DNA of 64,000 nucleotides from NCBI GenBank assembly GCA_033439265.1, contig JAVTVX010000020.1, positions 19,672,001-19,736,000 on the forward strand. Reading direction: 5' to 3'. Source of the stretch: Dillenia suffruticosa (Eukaryota > Streptophyta > Magnoliopsida > Dilleniales > Dilleniaceae). Positions 1 through 12,966 of this stretch are shown here, one piece after another. A program made the translations under genes and the position numbers. The first letter of the stretch is position 1; each line of letters begins with the position of its first letter. The notes beneath the pieces were generated by a model, which searched no databases, was not told the origin of the DNA, and saw nothing but the letters and a program-made list of their open reading frames with translations.

Positions 1-2015
1 CATAAGCATTAGTTGGTTCTCATACGGCTATTTTTTTTTTTTTTTTTTTGTCTTGCATTAGACTTTATCCGTTGAATTCTTCATTTTTTAAAATTTTGAT
101 GAGACTATTAACATTGAAAAGGTGCCGAGGGATTGCAGTCATGGATTGAATTAGCTTCTATGATGAATTATGTTGGCTCATCCATAATTGTGTTAGTGGA
201 TCCTGCAAGTAATATAGAAAATAGACCTAAAAGTTCATTCCCCTACAAGAGTAGTGGAATGGTCATACCAGCTTATAAAAAAAAAAAAAAAAAAAAAAAT
301 CTGCTGTTTTGCCTTCATATGCCCATTATGGCTTATGAAGTCTCCTATCCAATTATAATATTTGATTATTTATATTCACTTATTTATTTATTTTTAGTAT
401 ATCTTTATCTAAAAGGAAAGGTTGTTAGTAAAATAGAAATAGAGAAAGATATGAATGACAATAGTATTTATCATAAAAAATAGAAAAAAAAAAAAAAAAA
501 GAACTAGAACTGAACATTCTGCTTATTGCTTTTTACGACCACCCTTGTCTGGCCACTTTTGTCATTATTGGACAATGATATTGAATTAGTTGGAATAGAC
601 TTGAGAGTTATCCATGCAAATTAAAATAAGTTTGCAGGGCTAGGATTTCTAGAACGCTGAGTTGCATTCTTCTATTTTTTATCTTTTCCTGTAGACTAGC
701 AAACTAATATTCTATTTGTGTTTTGTGGAAATTGATTATTTCTTATTATAGTTCTAGTTTTGTTTCTTTTATATGGATGAATGTCTTCAAGTGGAGAAAG
801 GGGGTTTTAAAAATATTTTGAATTAATTTTTTTGTTTGCTCGTGGCTGAATAAAATAACAAGCTACTAATGAAAAAAATCATGAATTTGATCCAAGTGGT
901 TCTAGTCCATTCTTTTTTCATGAATTTGATCCAAGTGATTCTAGTTCATTCTCTATAGTGAATGTGACTATTTATGATAATTCTAGACGTGGACAAGAAC
1001 GTGGAAAGTGCCGTGGTTATGGACATGGTGAAAAGCATAGTCGTGATCCATCCTTCCTCGTAATAAGTTTCTGGACAAAAATCAAATATTTCTCATTTGT
1101 GCACTTTTAAATGTATTGTATATGTTCTCATTGCTCCCGCACAAAGAATTAAAATGAGATGTCAAAAGTGATTAGGTATTTATATTGGATATGAATTCTC
1201 TTCTATTATAAAATGCCTTTGAATATGTTGTATCATGTTGGTTACAAATCTCCTTCCACAAGGAAAGAAAAGTTAGAAAAAGAGATCACCTCCATTCTTT
1301 CTCCATCTTGATCCTCGTACAAAATATTGTGAGGCAGGAATTCAATGAATAATTCATTTGCAATAGATTACAAATCAATTGTCATATATCTTTCTGATCC
1401 AAAAGACATAACTAAATCATATATTACTATTGAAAATGTTCCTATTATAATTAATGTTCCCAAAGGACCTTCTGCAACAAATGAATCTAAACCATATTTG
1501 AAGTGTGGGAGACCATTCAGTTCTAAAGATAAAAACTCTTGAAAAAACAATGGAGCCAATGGTCAAATAGACTATATAGAAGAAAAAGATATGAATGATA
1601 CGATCCCTAGAATATTTAAAGGCAATTTTCCGGAAGAAGAAGAAATACTAAAAAAAAATATAAAAAATCAAGAAATATCAATGAATTATATTTTTATAAT
1701 GAGAATATGAGATCGAAAATATATAATTGTTAATGATACATTTACATATAATGTGGCAGTTGATGTTTTTCCGTGAAAATAAGTATTTTGAACCTACATA
1801 TATAAAGAAATGTAAATCAAGAGATGATTGGTCTAAATGAAATGATGCAATTCATGCTAAACTAGAATCTTTTTCAAAACGTGTGGTTTTTTGACCCATA
1901 GTCAAAATACCTGAAAATTTTAAATTGGTAAATTACAAATGGATATTTATGTGAAAAAGGAATGAGAAAAATGAGACTGTGCGGTGCAAAATACGACTTG
2001 TAGCACATAAATAAT
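1..2015 (+). mobile_element. Ty1/copia (Ale/Retrofit-like) fossil, partial copy
   Basis: This is a partial, broken copia element of the same family as the one at 13185-17881. Bases from about 52 to 1050 match about 13760-14600 of that copy almost throughout. Around 960-1050 lies the arginine/glycine-rich gag tail (alternating cgt/gga codons). Around 1090-1240 is the end of the integrase region, with a recognisable IYIGYE-type motif, and 1345-1559 encodes the ENVPI...PKGP...KCGRP linker seen between integrase and reverse transcriptase in Ale elements. Similarity stops near 2015. No LTR is visible in the window for this copy. It is old and has many breaks. Confidence 0.75.
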
Positions 2016-2784
2016 AATAAAGTGTTTGATATTTAAAAATATTATGAAAAATAAAGTATAATAATAATAATAATAATAATGCTTTACCATAAATTTAAGC
2101 TCTGTTTAATTTTTATATTCCTTTTTTTCTTTTAGGAGAACTTCATGGCTCTAAAACTATTCAATAAGAGTATTTCTCTTATATAATTATTAGAGAAACA
2201 TAAATCACTATCGAATGAATAATTACCAAGTTATCTATGTTTATGTATTTTTATATCTCAAAAATACTCTTAAATCAAGTAATATAAATATCAATACTCA
2301 TATAATTGAGTTTTACTCTTCTATAAAGATAGAAAATATTATATATTAGAATTAATAAATTAGTAATTAATTTGATTTTAACAATATTTAACTTTCTTTT
2401 TTATTTTTTTTTATTTTTTTATTTTTATATTTATAATAAAATAATTTTTATATAAATTTAATATAATAACTAAAATAATAAATTATTAGGATTTTATATT
2501 TTAATATTATTTTTTATTCAATGGTATCAGAATTATCAGCTTTTAATAACTTTTGCCTTATTTCTATTTATGTGCAATTTATACATTTGTCAAATCTTCC
2601 TTATTTCAAATCCATTCACCTTTCCATTACTCTTAGTTACATCTTTGAGACTTATTTTATATTCTTTATTTATTTAGCTTTTTAGTTAACTTAAAATAGA
2701 TATGTCAAAGTTTATTATAGTTTTCAAATTCTGAGTTTGAAGAGAATTGTTTGAGGTGGATTTGCTCCATAGATAAATTACTCT
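2016..2784. other. AT-rich spacer, possible LTR edge near 2520
   Basis: No gene is visible. The stretch is AT-rich with short runs (TAA repeats near 2060-2080). At 2522-2531 the string TGGTATCAGA follows a segment ending in TTCA, which resembles a primer-binding site directly after an LTR. No matching second LTR was found, so this is only a hint of another LTR-element remnant. Confidence 0.35.
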
Positions 2785-3503
2785 ACTGACTCGACCGATG
2801 TGTCCTTAGGATCCTCATGGTTGGAAAGACTTGCAAAATACTTGCCAAAAGTGGTTCAGTGGAGAGAACTTTGACGCTCAAATTATAAAGAGTAATAATA
2901 AAAAAGAGAATAGATTGCGAAAAGTCTTAATTTTTGTCTTGTACTACCTCTGTATAATGTGTGCATGCAATGCGAAAAGAATGTATCTGATGGATTGCCT
3001 TTGCTCATTATATATAGCATATGCATGCATGACAAATTTCATCGTTAAGGGTGTAAAAACCCTAATTTTTTTATAGAGAGATCGTTAGAGATTTTTCAAA
3101 ATTACATGCACTGTAAACAAAGATTCTTAAAAGATTTAAAATCTTACAGAATTAAAGAAAGTTCAAGTTGTCATTCCTTATTGAGCAAGATTATAGGGAA
3201 TTCATATATTGCGTGATCACGAATTCAATTTGCTTGGCAGAGACATTGCTCGATAGAAGAACACCTCAATAGTAACTGAGAGGCTTAACCAAGAGATCTC
3301 AAGTAAACGGTGATTAAGAGATTTAATTGAAAGTGTTCGATCGAATAGTGTCCAAGAGGCTTAATTGAGGAAGCTCGACTGAGCAACCGCTCAGTCATCT
3401 CGGGAGCCTACTAAGTGGTCAGTGGACTTTGCACTCTCTAGGCTTTATGATTATGGATTGTTGGAACCTATTTGGCTATGGTCTATTGGGCCTTGTACTA
3501 TCA
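2785..3503 (-). repeat. LTR (3' LTR of the Tat-like element)
   Basis: This aligns along its whole length with 8980-9749. Shared landmarks include the gtggttc/gtggtcc block near 2850, the GCATGCATGACAAAT block near 3022 and the GATCACGAATTCAATT block near 3214. The right edge ends in TACTATCA, so the element-sense LTR begins TGATAGTA. A pyrimidine run just beyond it (3507-3520) is the minus-strand polypurine tract. Identity with the other LTR is roughly three quarters by eye, so the insertion is old. Confidence 0.8.
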
Positions 3504-5640
3504 TTTACTCCCTATTCCTCATGTTGTTTCGAAAAGTGGCATTAAGAGTAAGGTTAATGAGATAAGAATTGGTGAAGTCACGAAAGTAGAGTATTAAATG
3601 TGAAATGTGTCGCTTTGATTTAGGCAAACCATTTTTTATTGAGATAAATAGCAAAGGATACTTAATATAATGTCGTGATTTTATTTGTTAAGAGAGAATT
3701 TGGGGATTTAGGGTTTACGAAACTCGTGAAAAAGTAGAGATGGCGAATGATTCTAAATTACAAGTTTATCGTAATATCAACAAGATTAAGAGTGTTACGA
3801 TAAGGAAGGAACTATAAGAAATGGTAAACAATATTGGGTTGGGTGATAATTATTGGTTCTAGTTACCCAAAGAGTATGAAAAGTAGGAATGTATATACTT
3901 TGTGTCTTGGAGAGTCCTTTGTAAAGTGGGAACTTTTTCACTCTTATCCATGAGTCTATGAGTCGCATGATTTGCAAGAAAAAGTCTTGTACTTGCTAGG
4001 AGGTTGATAGTTCTCTCTTAAGGATTTGCAAGCATTTTACGGGCCGAGAATGGGGGTGAGGGTTGTACAGTTCATTTTCTGTATGTTATGTTTGGCATAG
4101 GTAGTGGCTTTAGTAGCGTTTTAGATGAATCTAATTATAAGGGGCAAGGCAATGAAGGAAAAAGTGGGGTTTTGGAGGACAAACTTAGTTGGCGAGGCGA
4201 AGAGGAGCAACATAGGCTTTGAGTTTTTGACTGGTTGTTATGGGAGCAGAATACTCATTTTTCCTTGTAATCCTCTTGACTATATACTTCTTTTCAATGT
4301 ACCTCATATTTCTATCCTTTCAATGATGTTTTTATTCTTTGTATTTTGTCCCGATTTGTATGAGACTTGTCTCCCTCTATTCTGTCTCGTATGTATAATA
4401 TATGAATGTATAGAGAGCTTGCTTTATTGTCACTGTTATATTCTCATTGTCTTATTGGTCATGTGTTGAATAGAATGATTTGAGCGTCGAGTTGTTTTCA
4501 AAGGCCTTATAGCTGAGAGAGGGTGTTAAAACTGAGAGAGTGGGATTGCTAACCTATTCGAATGCTAGAACCCCTGATAAGGAACGGTACTAAGAGAGGC
4601 CAAGAGAATAAGAGCGTGATTCTGCTCAAGTACTAAGGACTCATATGAGGCATAAAGCTCAGAGAGTAAGTATGTCAACACACTCAGGTGCTAAGACCTG
4701 TAGCGGACATGTTGATAAGAGAATGAGAGTTAGATCTTACTCAAGTGTTACGGACCCGTATGAGGCGTAGAGTCAAGAAAATGGGTGCCATGAACCTGCT
4801 CAGGTGCTAGGACCCGTATAGGGTACGTTGTTTCAATCCAGTTCGGGTGCTAGGGACCCGTATGAAACATAGCACTAAAAGAATGGGTGCATCAATCCAC
4901 TCGGGTGCTAGGACCCATATAAGGAGTGGTGCCAAGAGAGCAGACCTACAAAAGAGAGAGTGATAGACTAGGTTTGTGGGTACAAGGGCTCCAGCTGTTT
5001 ATAACTTATTAGATAGATGACATTATATACAAATGAATAATATTATTGTTGACAAGTTAGGAGATGACAAGGAAAGTGATAAATATTATTGATAGTACAC
5101 ACGCAAATTATCTGAATTCCATGTTCTAAGCATGTTAGAGCCATCCAAGTGGATGAGATGATACATTGCGGGATGAACTGTCAAGCATACTCGATACGGA
5201 TCTTCCCAGTTCGATGCGAGTTTATCCCTGGTTAGATTTTCCCATTGCCTCTACTCTCTAGAATACCAAGTCTCATACTCTGAACATTTTGGTTTTTACC
5301 CTTCTTTTATAATATCAGGTCATTTGTTGCTGATAAACCGTCATTCAAGCGGATGCGGTGTCTCGTGACTCCCGCTAGAGATCTACTTATTTACATAGCA
5401 CAGGCTCATTTGACTCTGGTTGGTATTGTTCTACGCATAAGGAGTGAATTTCTATTTCCATCGATATTACCACTTCGCATTCGTAAGTGAGGCCAAATGA
5501 TGTTTCCCTTATAGCTATTTGGGGTATAGATCGGTAGGTCTAGAGAATTCCATAGAGTTTACTACCCAAAGTCCCTTTGCTTCATCAAGTGTCATTTTTA
5601 GTTTGTGGAGGATCATTTGGTTGGTCACTTTGGCAAGGCC
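3504..5640 (-). other. Non-coding 3' part of the Tat-like element
   Basis: About 2.1 kb between the integrase remnant and the 3' LTR with no recognisable protein. It contains the tandem repeat at 4550-4935 described separately. A 114-codon open frame on the plus strand (4125-4469) has no family features and is taken as chance. Confidence 0.6.
4550..4935. repeat. Degenerate tandem repeat, about seven units of 43-66 bp
   Basis: A core close to CTCAGGTGCTAGGACCCGTA recurs near 4557, 4623, 4681, 4740, 4800, 4843 and 4898. Each is followed by a purine-rich AAGAGAATGGGTG-like stretch. The units are diverged and unequal in length. Tat-group elements (for example Retand and Ogre) are known to carry tandem repeats between pol and the 3' LTR, which fits this position. 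Confidence 0.75.
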
Positions 5641-5676
5641 ATTGACTTGTAGGTATGCAATAGAGGTAAAGCGGTG

Positions 5677-8600
5677 CTAGATTTTGAGTTTATGGCAAAA
5701 TTCCCTAAAACTTTTGCCATCAAACTGTTTGTCATTGTCGATGATAATGATATTGGACTGGGCAAACCTGGTGATGATAGACACCAACATGAACGTTCGA
5801 ATCTTGCTAACAGTAATCCAGACTAACGCTTTGGCTTCCATACATTTAATGAAGTAGTTCATGGCTATAATGAGAAACTTTATCTGCCTAATTACTTGTG
5901 AGAATGGTCATGTGTATCCATCCCCCAATATGTAAATGGCTTTAGACTTGTAATTGGACAGAGCTCAAAGGAGGGTTGGTGAGGTATTGAGGAGAAGTGT
6001 TGGCATTTATCATATTGTTTAACGTAAGTCTCCACATCGACTATCATCATGGGCCAAAAATCCAGGGCACAAGGCCAAATGGTTGTCGTGCTCCTCTCAT
6101 GAATTTCTCTAAAGTCATAGTTTCCTCCATCAGATGTCAGGCATTTGAGATAGGGATGAGTGAAGTGCTTCTTGTAGAGAGTTTTGTTAATGATGGCATA
6201 ATGCACAGCTTTGCATTTGTACTTTGCTGCCTCTTGTGGGGTGTCCTGTAGTTGGCCATTCTTCAAATAGGCTAGGAATAGATCTTTCCAGATCGATAAA
6301 TCGTCAGCCATCATGATTTTCTTCGATTCGTCAATACTTAGGTAAGGGATGCTTTCGATGTAGATCGTTCAGCTAGTAGTGATAGAATCCAAATTAACAA
6401 GTTTGGATAGTGTATTGGCTCTGGTGTTCTCGGATCTAGAAATTTGTTGGATATCAACCTTACTGAACTTACCTATCACTTCTTAGAGTTTGGTGAGATA
6501 TTTCGCCATGATAGGCTCTTTGGTTTCGTACATACTCTTGATTTGTTTGACCACAAGTTGGTCATCAGTTAAGACCCAAACCTCTTGAGCTCCCAACAAT
6601 ACTATGATCTATAGTCCCATTAAGAGTACTTTGTACTCTACTTGGTTATTGATGGCTTAAAAGTTGAAGTGGAGTGCATACTCCTTTTTGAAGTTATCGT
6701 GGCCTATTCGGATGAGTCCAGCTCCACTCCCTGATAAGTTATAAGAACCATCCACATGCAAGATCCATATTGGCGATGAGTTTCCTTCTAGATGGCCATT
6801 AGTAGCTTGCTCCGTAAGGTTGGGAATGTGTATTCAAGGATGAAGTCGGCTAAAATTTAACCTTTGATGGCAGGTCTTGACTGATACTCATTATCAAATT
6901 TGCCGAGTTCAATGCCCCATTTAATAATTCGGCCCGATGTGTCCTTTTTCTACAAGATTTGCTTTAGAAGCTAATCGTTCAGAACTACGATTGTGTACGC
7001 CTGAAAGTATGGTTAAAGATGAGAGTGAAAGCCACCTTCTCAATAGGCCTATAATTGATTTCTAACTCTTGAAGCATCCGACTGATGTAATGTATCGGTT
7101 TTTATACAATAGTACCATGTCTTAAAAGTACAGAACAAAGGGTTTAGTCAGAGATAGATAAGTGGAGATAGAGTTTCTCATCAGCGTTGTGCCAAGACAG
7201 CAATGAAGGAGACGAGAGGTAGTCATTGAATTTGTCAAAAACCGTTTGGCACTCTGGTGTCCATACAAATTTTTGGAACTTCTTTAGGGCATTAAAGAAG
7301 AGTTTGTATTTTTCTCCTACATCCTGCTCAGAGCCGCGATCCATTCTATAAGCGATGTACCTCATTTAATGTTCTTGGTGGCACAACATCTAGGATGGTT
7401 TGAATCTTCTCTAGGTCAGCCTTGATTTCTCAATTGGTGATCAGAAAACCCAAGAACTTGTCTAAAGTAATCTCAAAAGTATACTTGGTTGGATTTAGTT
7501 TCATATTGTAGCGCTTTAGTATTTGAAATATTTCTTCAAGATCTACTATGTAGCTCTTCAGGTTAGTACTCTTGATGAGCATATCGTCCACATAAACCTC
7601 CATATTTTTGTCGAGTTTCTTGTTGAAGACCTTATTGAATAGTTGCTAAATAGTTGCTAGAAGGTTACTTCTGTGTTCTTCAAGCCAAATGGCATGATCT
7701 TATAACAAAACTAGTTTTTTCCTCATCCTCTAGGGCCATGTGTACTTGATTGTCGCCAGAGTATACATCCATAAAGCTTAGGAGCTGATAGCCTAATGAG
7801 TTGTCTACAAGTTTATCGATGTTGAAAAATGGATAGCTATCCTTTAGGCATGTCTTGTTGAAATCGAAAGTCGACACTCATTCTCCACTTTGCATTAACT
7901 TTTTTTACCATGACCATATTTGTCTGCCACTTAAGATATTTCACTTCCATGATGAAATTCGTTGTTAAGAGTTTTTGTATCACTTGCTATTGTTCTAATG
8001 CAAATACCATCTTTTTATGCTTTACGGGCTTGTTGTTAGTATCTATATCTACCATCAGCTTATGAACAATTACTAAGGGATGGATTCTCGGCATGTCTTC
8101 AGGTGACTATGCGAAGGTCTTGGAGTCTCATCGTAAGCACTTAGTTATGGCATCTCGGAGATGTGTCAATGGATGGACTCTGATTTGAATAATTTGGTCA
8201 GGCACGTTCATGATTGGGACCTCAACCATCTCCTCGTTGGGTTTAGGTTTAGGAACTTATTTGGTGTCATCTATGAGTTCCATAGCTTCTATGGAAAGGT
8301 TATTCTTTTTGTTCTTTGGTGTCAAGGTATTCTAAAGGTCGGGATTGCAATCAAGTATTTTAATATCAAGAGTTATTCTGAATCTAACCTTCATATGTTT
8401 GGTGCTTGGCATGGCTTCCTAGCTCTCTAGGTTGGGGTTGCCCAGAATGGCATTGTAAGGTGATAGTAGTTTTGCCGTATTGAAAGTGGTTATGATGATA
8501 GCATGGTTGGGTGGTGTCCCCCAAAATTATTAGGAGCAAAGTGCATTTGAGGTATAACCATTCCTTAAAGAGTCCCCTTAAAGGTCCGGTATGGGATCGA

Positions 8601-8970
8601 AGATGTGCTTGACTATAATCGACTGGTTGGAAGGCATTCCAATAGAGGAGATCACTACTCGTCTCTTAGTTAACGAAAACTCTTTTCATAATGTAGTGGC
8701 TTATCTTGGCAGAGATGACTAGAAGTTTGTCTCAGTTTGACTCCACCCCCAATAGGTCATTTTCGTCAAAACCAGTCATTGATCTTTTTCTCTTTTGCTC
8801 CTTCTCAAAGTGCGTGATGAAAACTTCACTAGAAGAGGGAGTCTTGATCTTCCAAAATATGGGTGTGACTGATGGTGTGGTTTGAGGCTACTGTGCTGAG
8901 GGAGTTCCCTATGATGAACTAAAGCTGTTGGTGGTAGGGGATCTAAAGGGTTAGACTTTCGTCCCCCCAT
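5677..8970 (-). pseudogene. gag-pol remnants of the Tat-like element
   Basis: Separate coding remnants of one polyprotein, in order gag, RT, RNase H, integrase on the minus strand. Recognisable blocks are a proline-rich gag start (8776-8970), the RT segment with FMDVYSG (7680-7877), FDKFNDYLSSPSLLS and LYLHLSISD of the RT-RNase H junction (7144-7365), and the integrase-proximal block with TLYKKHF and FREIHE (5892-6314). It is a fossil with many breaks and no intact domain. Confidence 0.8.
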
Positions 8971-8979
8971 CTTTAGAGG

Positions 8980-9749
8980 TGTTGACTTAATCGATACTAA
9001 TGCATCCTCTGGATTCTCGTAGATGGAAAGACTTGAAAAATATCTATCGAAAGTGGTCCGATAGAGAAAGTTTCGATACTCAAGTCAGAAAGAGTAATAA
9101 TAAAAAAAAGAGAACAGATTTCGAAGAGTTTTAGTTTTTACCCTGTGTTGTCTTTATGTAATGTATGTATGTAATATGGAAAGAACGTATCTGATGGGTT
9201 GTCTTTGTTCAATATTTATAGCATGTTCATGCATGACAAATCTCTTGTTTAGGGAAGTCAAAAACCTAGTTTACTTATAGAGAAATCATTAGAGATATTT
9301 CGAGATTACAAGTACTGTAATTAAAGATTTTTAAGAGATTTTGAATCTTACGGGATTAAGAGAAATTCAAGTTATTATGAAAATTACTTTTCTTATTGGG
9401 TGAGATTATAGGAGATTCATACATTGCATGATCACGAACTCAATTCGCTTGACAGAGACATTACTCGGTAGTTGCTCGGTAGAAGATCACTCGGTAGTAA
9501 GTGAGAGGCTTAATTGAGAGATCTTGAGCCAACGATAGTTGAGAGATTTAACTAAGAGTGTTCGATCGAGTTATAATCAAGAGATTTAACAAAGAGAGTT
9601 AGATCAAGTTGTAATCAAGAAATTTAACAAAGAGAGTTCGATCGAACACCTGCTCGGTCATCTTGGGTGCCTATCGAATAGTCTGTGGGCTTTGCAATTT
9701 CTGAATTTTATGATTATGGGCTATTGGATTGTTGGGCAGTGTACCATCA
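8980..9749 (-). repeat. LTR (5' LTR of the Tat-like element)
   Basis: The partner of 2785-3503. The right edge ends in TACCATCA, the same as the other LTR but for one base. The left edge begins TGTTGACT. The adjoining interior (8945-8979) reads, on the minus strand, as a G-rich GGGGGGACGAAAGTCTAACC stretch like the leader that follows the primer site in related elements, but the site itself is too degraded to name the tRNA. Confidence 0.75.
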
Positions 9750-9980
9750 AGAATGATAGAGAATAGCGTCTATTAAAATTTTTAAAATATTTGATTTTGT
9801 TTATTAATATATTTACATATTTATGGTAACTTGTTACATAAATTTAATATATTGCACTAATTTAGTTGAAAGCATGAATCATTGGAATTTGATAATGCTT
9901 CCCTATTTAATTGTTCCTACGCAATTGATTACGAATACAGAAAGTTCCATGATGATCCATCAACCCCGGCTGAAGGTCTC

Positions 9981-9988
9981 TATAAATA
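9981..9988 (+). promoter_or_regulatory. TATA box of the CYP94 pseudogene
   Basis: TATAAATA lies 60-67 bases before the old start codon at 10048. The intact relative at 27851-29416 has the same element (ATATAAATA) at a matching distance from its likely start. The core promoter has therefore been copied or kept with the gene even though the reading frame is broken. Confidence 0.6.
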
Positions 9989-10047
9989 CACCCACTTCCA
10001 AGGTCACAAAACATACTCCACTCATTTTTCAAATTCCAAAAACAAAA

Positions 10048-11524
10048 ATGTCGGAGTTTGAATTTTTGGCTTTTCTTTTTCTCTTCGCACTCTCCTGTCT
10101 CTACTTTTTCTTCTTCATCAAAAACCAAACCCGCTGATCGGTTCTTACATTTCTATGTTTGCAAACAGACACAGAAGAATTCAATGGATATCAGATCTTG
10201 TCAAATCCTCACCTTCTGCCACTTACACTCTGCATCGCCCTTTCGGTGTTCGTCAAATTCTCACAGGCAATCCAAACAATGTTCAGCATATTCTCAAAAC
10301 CCGCTTCGACATCTACGTGAAAGGTGATTTTTCCAACACCAATCTCTATGATTTTCTCGGAAATGGCATTTTCAACATCGACGGTGAGAACTGGAAGTTT
10401 CAGAGACAAGTTTCGAGCCATCAGTTCAACACAAGAACTTTAAGAAAGTTCACTGAAACTGTTGTTGACAAAGAGCTTGTCGATAGGCTTATTCCGATTC
10501 TTTCGAAATCTGCTCAGGAAAAGACTGTTTTGGATTTTCAAGATGTTCTTCAGAGGTTTGCTTTTGACAACATTTGTAAAATTTCATTTGGGTATGATCC
10601 AAATTACTTGTTGCCCTGTTTTCCACAAGCGAAATTTGCTTGTGCTTTCGATGAAGCAACTACTATGAGCGCTAGGAGATTTCATTACCCTGTACCCAAC
10701 TTTTGGAAGTCATGAAGATTTTGAATTTTGGGTCTGAAAGGAAACTCAAAATCGCGGTCTCAGAGGTGAGAGAATTTGCTAAGAAAATTGTGAGAGAAAA
10801 AAAGTTAGAGCTCCAGAAAAAATCGGAAATCGACTCTGTTGATCTCTTGTCTCGATTTTTAATCTCTGGTCACTGTGATGAAGAATTTGTTACTGACATC
10901 GTTATCAGCTTCATTCTCGCAGGTAGAGACACAACCTCGGCTGCATTGACATGGTTTTTCTGGTTGTTGTCGAAAAACCCCAATGTTGAAGAAGAAATAT
11001 TGAAAGAAATCAGAGGAAAAACAAAGTCCTCCGTTTTTGATGAAGTAAGAGACATGGTTTACACTCACGCTTCGCTCTGCGAAAGCATGAGACTTTACCC
11101 ACCAGTCCCTATTGACTCCAAAGCAGCAGAATCCGATGACATATTACCGGATGGTACGGTTGTAAAGAAGGGAATGAGAGTGGCTTTTGTGCCGTATGCA
11201 ATGGGAAGATTAGAGAGTTTGTGGGGTAAAGATTGGAACAAATTCAGGCCTGAGAGGTGGCTTGAGAGAGACCCGGTTAGTGGAAAATGGGTCCTTGTTC
11301 CAAGAGATTCCTACACGTACTCTGTTTTTCAGGCAGGGCCTAGAATCTGTCTTGGGAAAGAAATGGCTTTTCTGCAAATGAAGAAGATTGTTGCCGGAGT
11401 TGTGGGGCGGTTTAGGGTGGTTCCAGTGGCAGAGGATGGGTTTGATCCGGTGTTTACTTCGTCCTTGACATCAAGGATGGAGGGAGGTTTTCCGGTGAAG
11501 ATTGAAGCAAGATCAGACGAGTGA
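10048..11524 (+). pseudogene. CYP94-type cytochrome P450 pseudogene
   Basis: This is a single-exon P450 of the CYP94 type, a family of ER-bound enzymes that mostly hydroxylate the omega end of fatty acids or jasmonoyl-isoleucine. The membrane anchor starts at ATG 10048 (MSEFEFLAFLFLF). Most of the N-terminal half is open from about 10140 to 10713, and the C-terminal half from about 10703 to 11524. The I-helix AGRDTTSA (near 10918), the ExxR motif ESMR, PERW and the heme loop FQAGPRICLG (11327-11356) are all intact. Two frame changes are visible: one after the anchor (near 10120-10137, where the proline-rich hinge is also shortened) and one near 10708, where a single base appears lost. It is closely similar to the intact gene at 27851-29416, and like other CYP94 genes it has no introns. 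Loss of function looks recent. Confidence 0.85.
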
Positions 11525-12279
11525 TCTCTGTTTCACTTGCTCCGGGATATTATAATTATTATTATTATCTGTATAAAAGTCGATGTATTTTCCTTGGTTT
11601 CTAGTATCCAGTAATTTGATATTTCCATCCATCTAGCTGGGTTGAGATGAAGTAAGGGGGTAGGAATGTTGAGGTGAAAGCTCTCATTTTAGCAGGTTGA
11701 TTTATTTTATTTATAATATTTTAATTAAAATAAATTAAATAGATTTTATAAAGTTCTAAGGTCGTAGAAATATTAAAATATAAAAAATTAATAGTATCTC
11801 TCCATATTAATTTAATTTTTTAAAGTGAACAGTAGTTATATAAAATATCAGAATAGTAGGATCTCTTTTCACTAAACTAAATTTTTGAAATAAATGATAA
11901 TTATATAAAACATATACATATAAAAAATCAAGAATTTTAATATGAAACAACTTTAATGCTAACAAAAGTTTATTAATTTGAGTCAGATCCTCTAAATATT
12001 CTTATAAGTGCCGTGCCCACTTCTCATACTAAATTTTTAATTTGAGTCATAATTATTAATTTTTTAATGAATACACTACTACAATTGTTTTAAAATATTG
12101 AGATCTTTTTTTTTAATATATATATATATATATATCTCTAATTTAATTGGTTTATTTATAAATTTCTTTTACTTCCCTATTGGTTAAGCATGTCATGGCT
12201 TAGCTTAAGGAGTAAGTAAGACCTATGATGCAGGAAATTTCTGTCTTCTTTTGAAACGTTTTCTATTTACACAATGTTT
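11525..12279. other. 3' flank of the P450 pseudogene, AT-rich
   Basis: No gene is seen. An ATT repeat (11551-11564) lies just past the stop codon and could be part of the old 3' UTR. The rest is AT-rich with a TA dinucleotide run at 12117-12134. Confidence 0.5.
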
Positions 12280-12590
12280 CAGTTAAATTAATTGATATTT
12301 ATATGAGAATTTTTATATTTTTTATATTTACAAATTTTTTCATATTTAATAAATTATTTATCTATTTAATCATTATTTTTATTATTTTATATTATTTATC
12401 TTATGATTAATAATTATATATTTGATTATTTTTTATTTTTATTATAAAATTTGATCATTCTATTATATTTTTAAATAATTAATGTTTATATAAAAATTTT
12501 TATATTTTTTATAATTATATATTTATTTATATTTATATTTTTTATATTTTTATAAAATATCAATTATCCTATCATTTTGTATTTATTTTT
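12280..12590. repeat. AT-rich dispersed repeat, copy 1
   Basis: The segment beginning TTAAATTAATTGATATTTAT and continuing through CTTATGATTAATAATTATAT recurs at 18340-18560. The same start is found in reverse at about 42000-42122. It is more than 85% A+T with no open frame. The family is not recognised. It could be part of a non-autonomous transposon. Confidence 0.5.
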
Positions 12591-12966
12591 CGTCATTGCT
12601 TCCTGCCGGAGTGAAGAAAGACAACCAAAAGTCTCGAATATGACGCAGGCATAAGATACATCTCCACAAAATTAAAAAAAACACTCCTCAAATCACATGT
12701 CAATTCGGCCTTTCACTTCTTTACAAAACAAAGCAACAACGCACGAATCAAAATAGAATCTGTATAGGCAATGGGGCAGGTGAAAAGCAAAGCCAAACAA
12801 GGCAGGAGAGATAAAACAAAAGACAAAAGTGACGGTCCAAGATGCCCCCCAATAACGCTTTAGCTGCTTCTCATGCGGCCATTAATGATAACGGCTAGAA
12901 TCATTTAATTCAACAATATAATTCTTTGCCACGATGCTAAATGATTTTGCACACTTAAAGAAATCT
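12591..12966. other. Intergenic segment, less AT-rich than its surroundings
   Basis: About 370 bases with no open frame of note and no repeat partner that I could find in the window. It contains several short A- and C-rich runs. No function can be suggested. Confidence 0.4.

Larger units (their letters stand above)
2785..9749 (-). mobile_element. Ty3/gypsy (Tat-like) retrotransposon fossil, about 7 kb
   Basis: The element reads on the minus strand and is flanked by two direct LTRs (2785-3503 and 8980-9749). Remnants follow in the expected order from right to left: a short gag start (8776-8970), reverse transcriptase (7680-7877, with a SFMDVYSG-type motif and DEEKTSFV), RNase H start (7144-7365), the integrase zinc/linker region (5892-6314) and integrase core remnant (5677-5862). 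The DAYSG/DEEKTAF style of the RT is typical of the Tat lineage. A non-coding stretch of about 2 kb with tandem repeats lies before the 3' LTR, also a Tat habit. It is old and broken in many places. Confidence 0.85.

Noticed and set aside
2521-2533. Primer-site-like string as proof of another LTR element
   Set aside because: Only ten bases match and no partner LTR or coding remnant was found; mentioned only as a hint.
4500-4935. Repeats considered as a CRISPR-like array
   Set aside because: Units are diverged, unequal and in a plant retroelement; there are no uniform spacers.
9823-10137. A 104-codon frame covering the P450 promoter
   Set aside because: Only its last 29 codons are the P450 anchor. 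The rest is promoter sequence read through.
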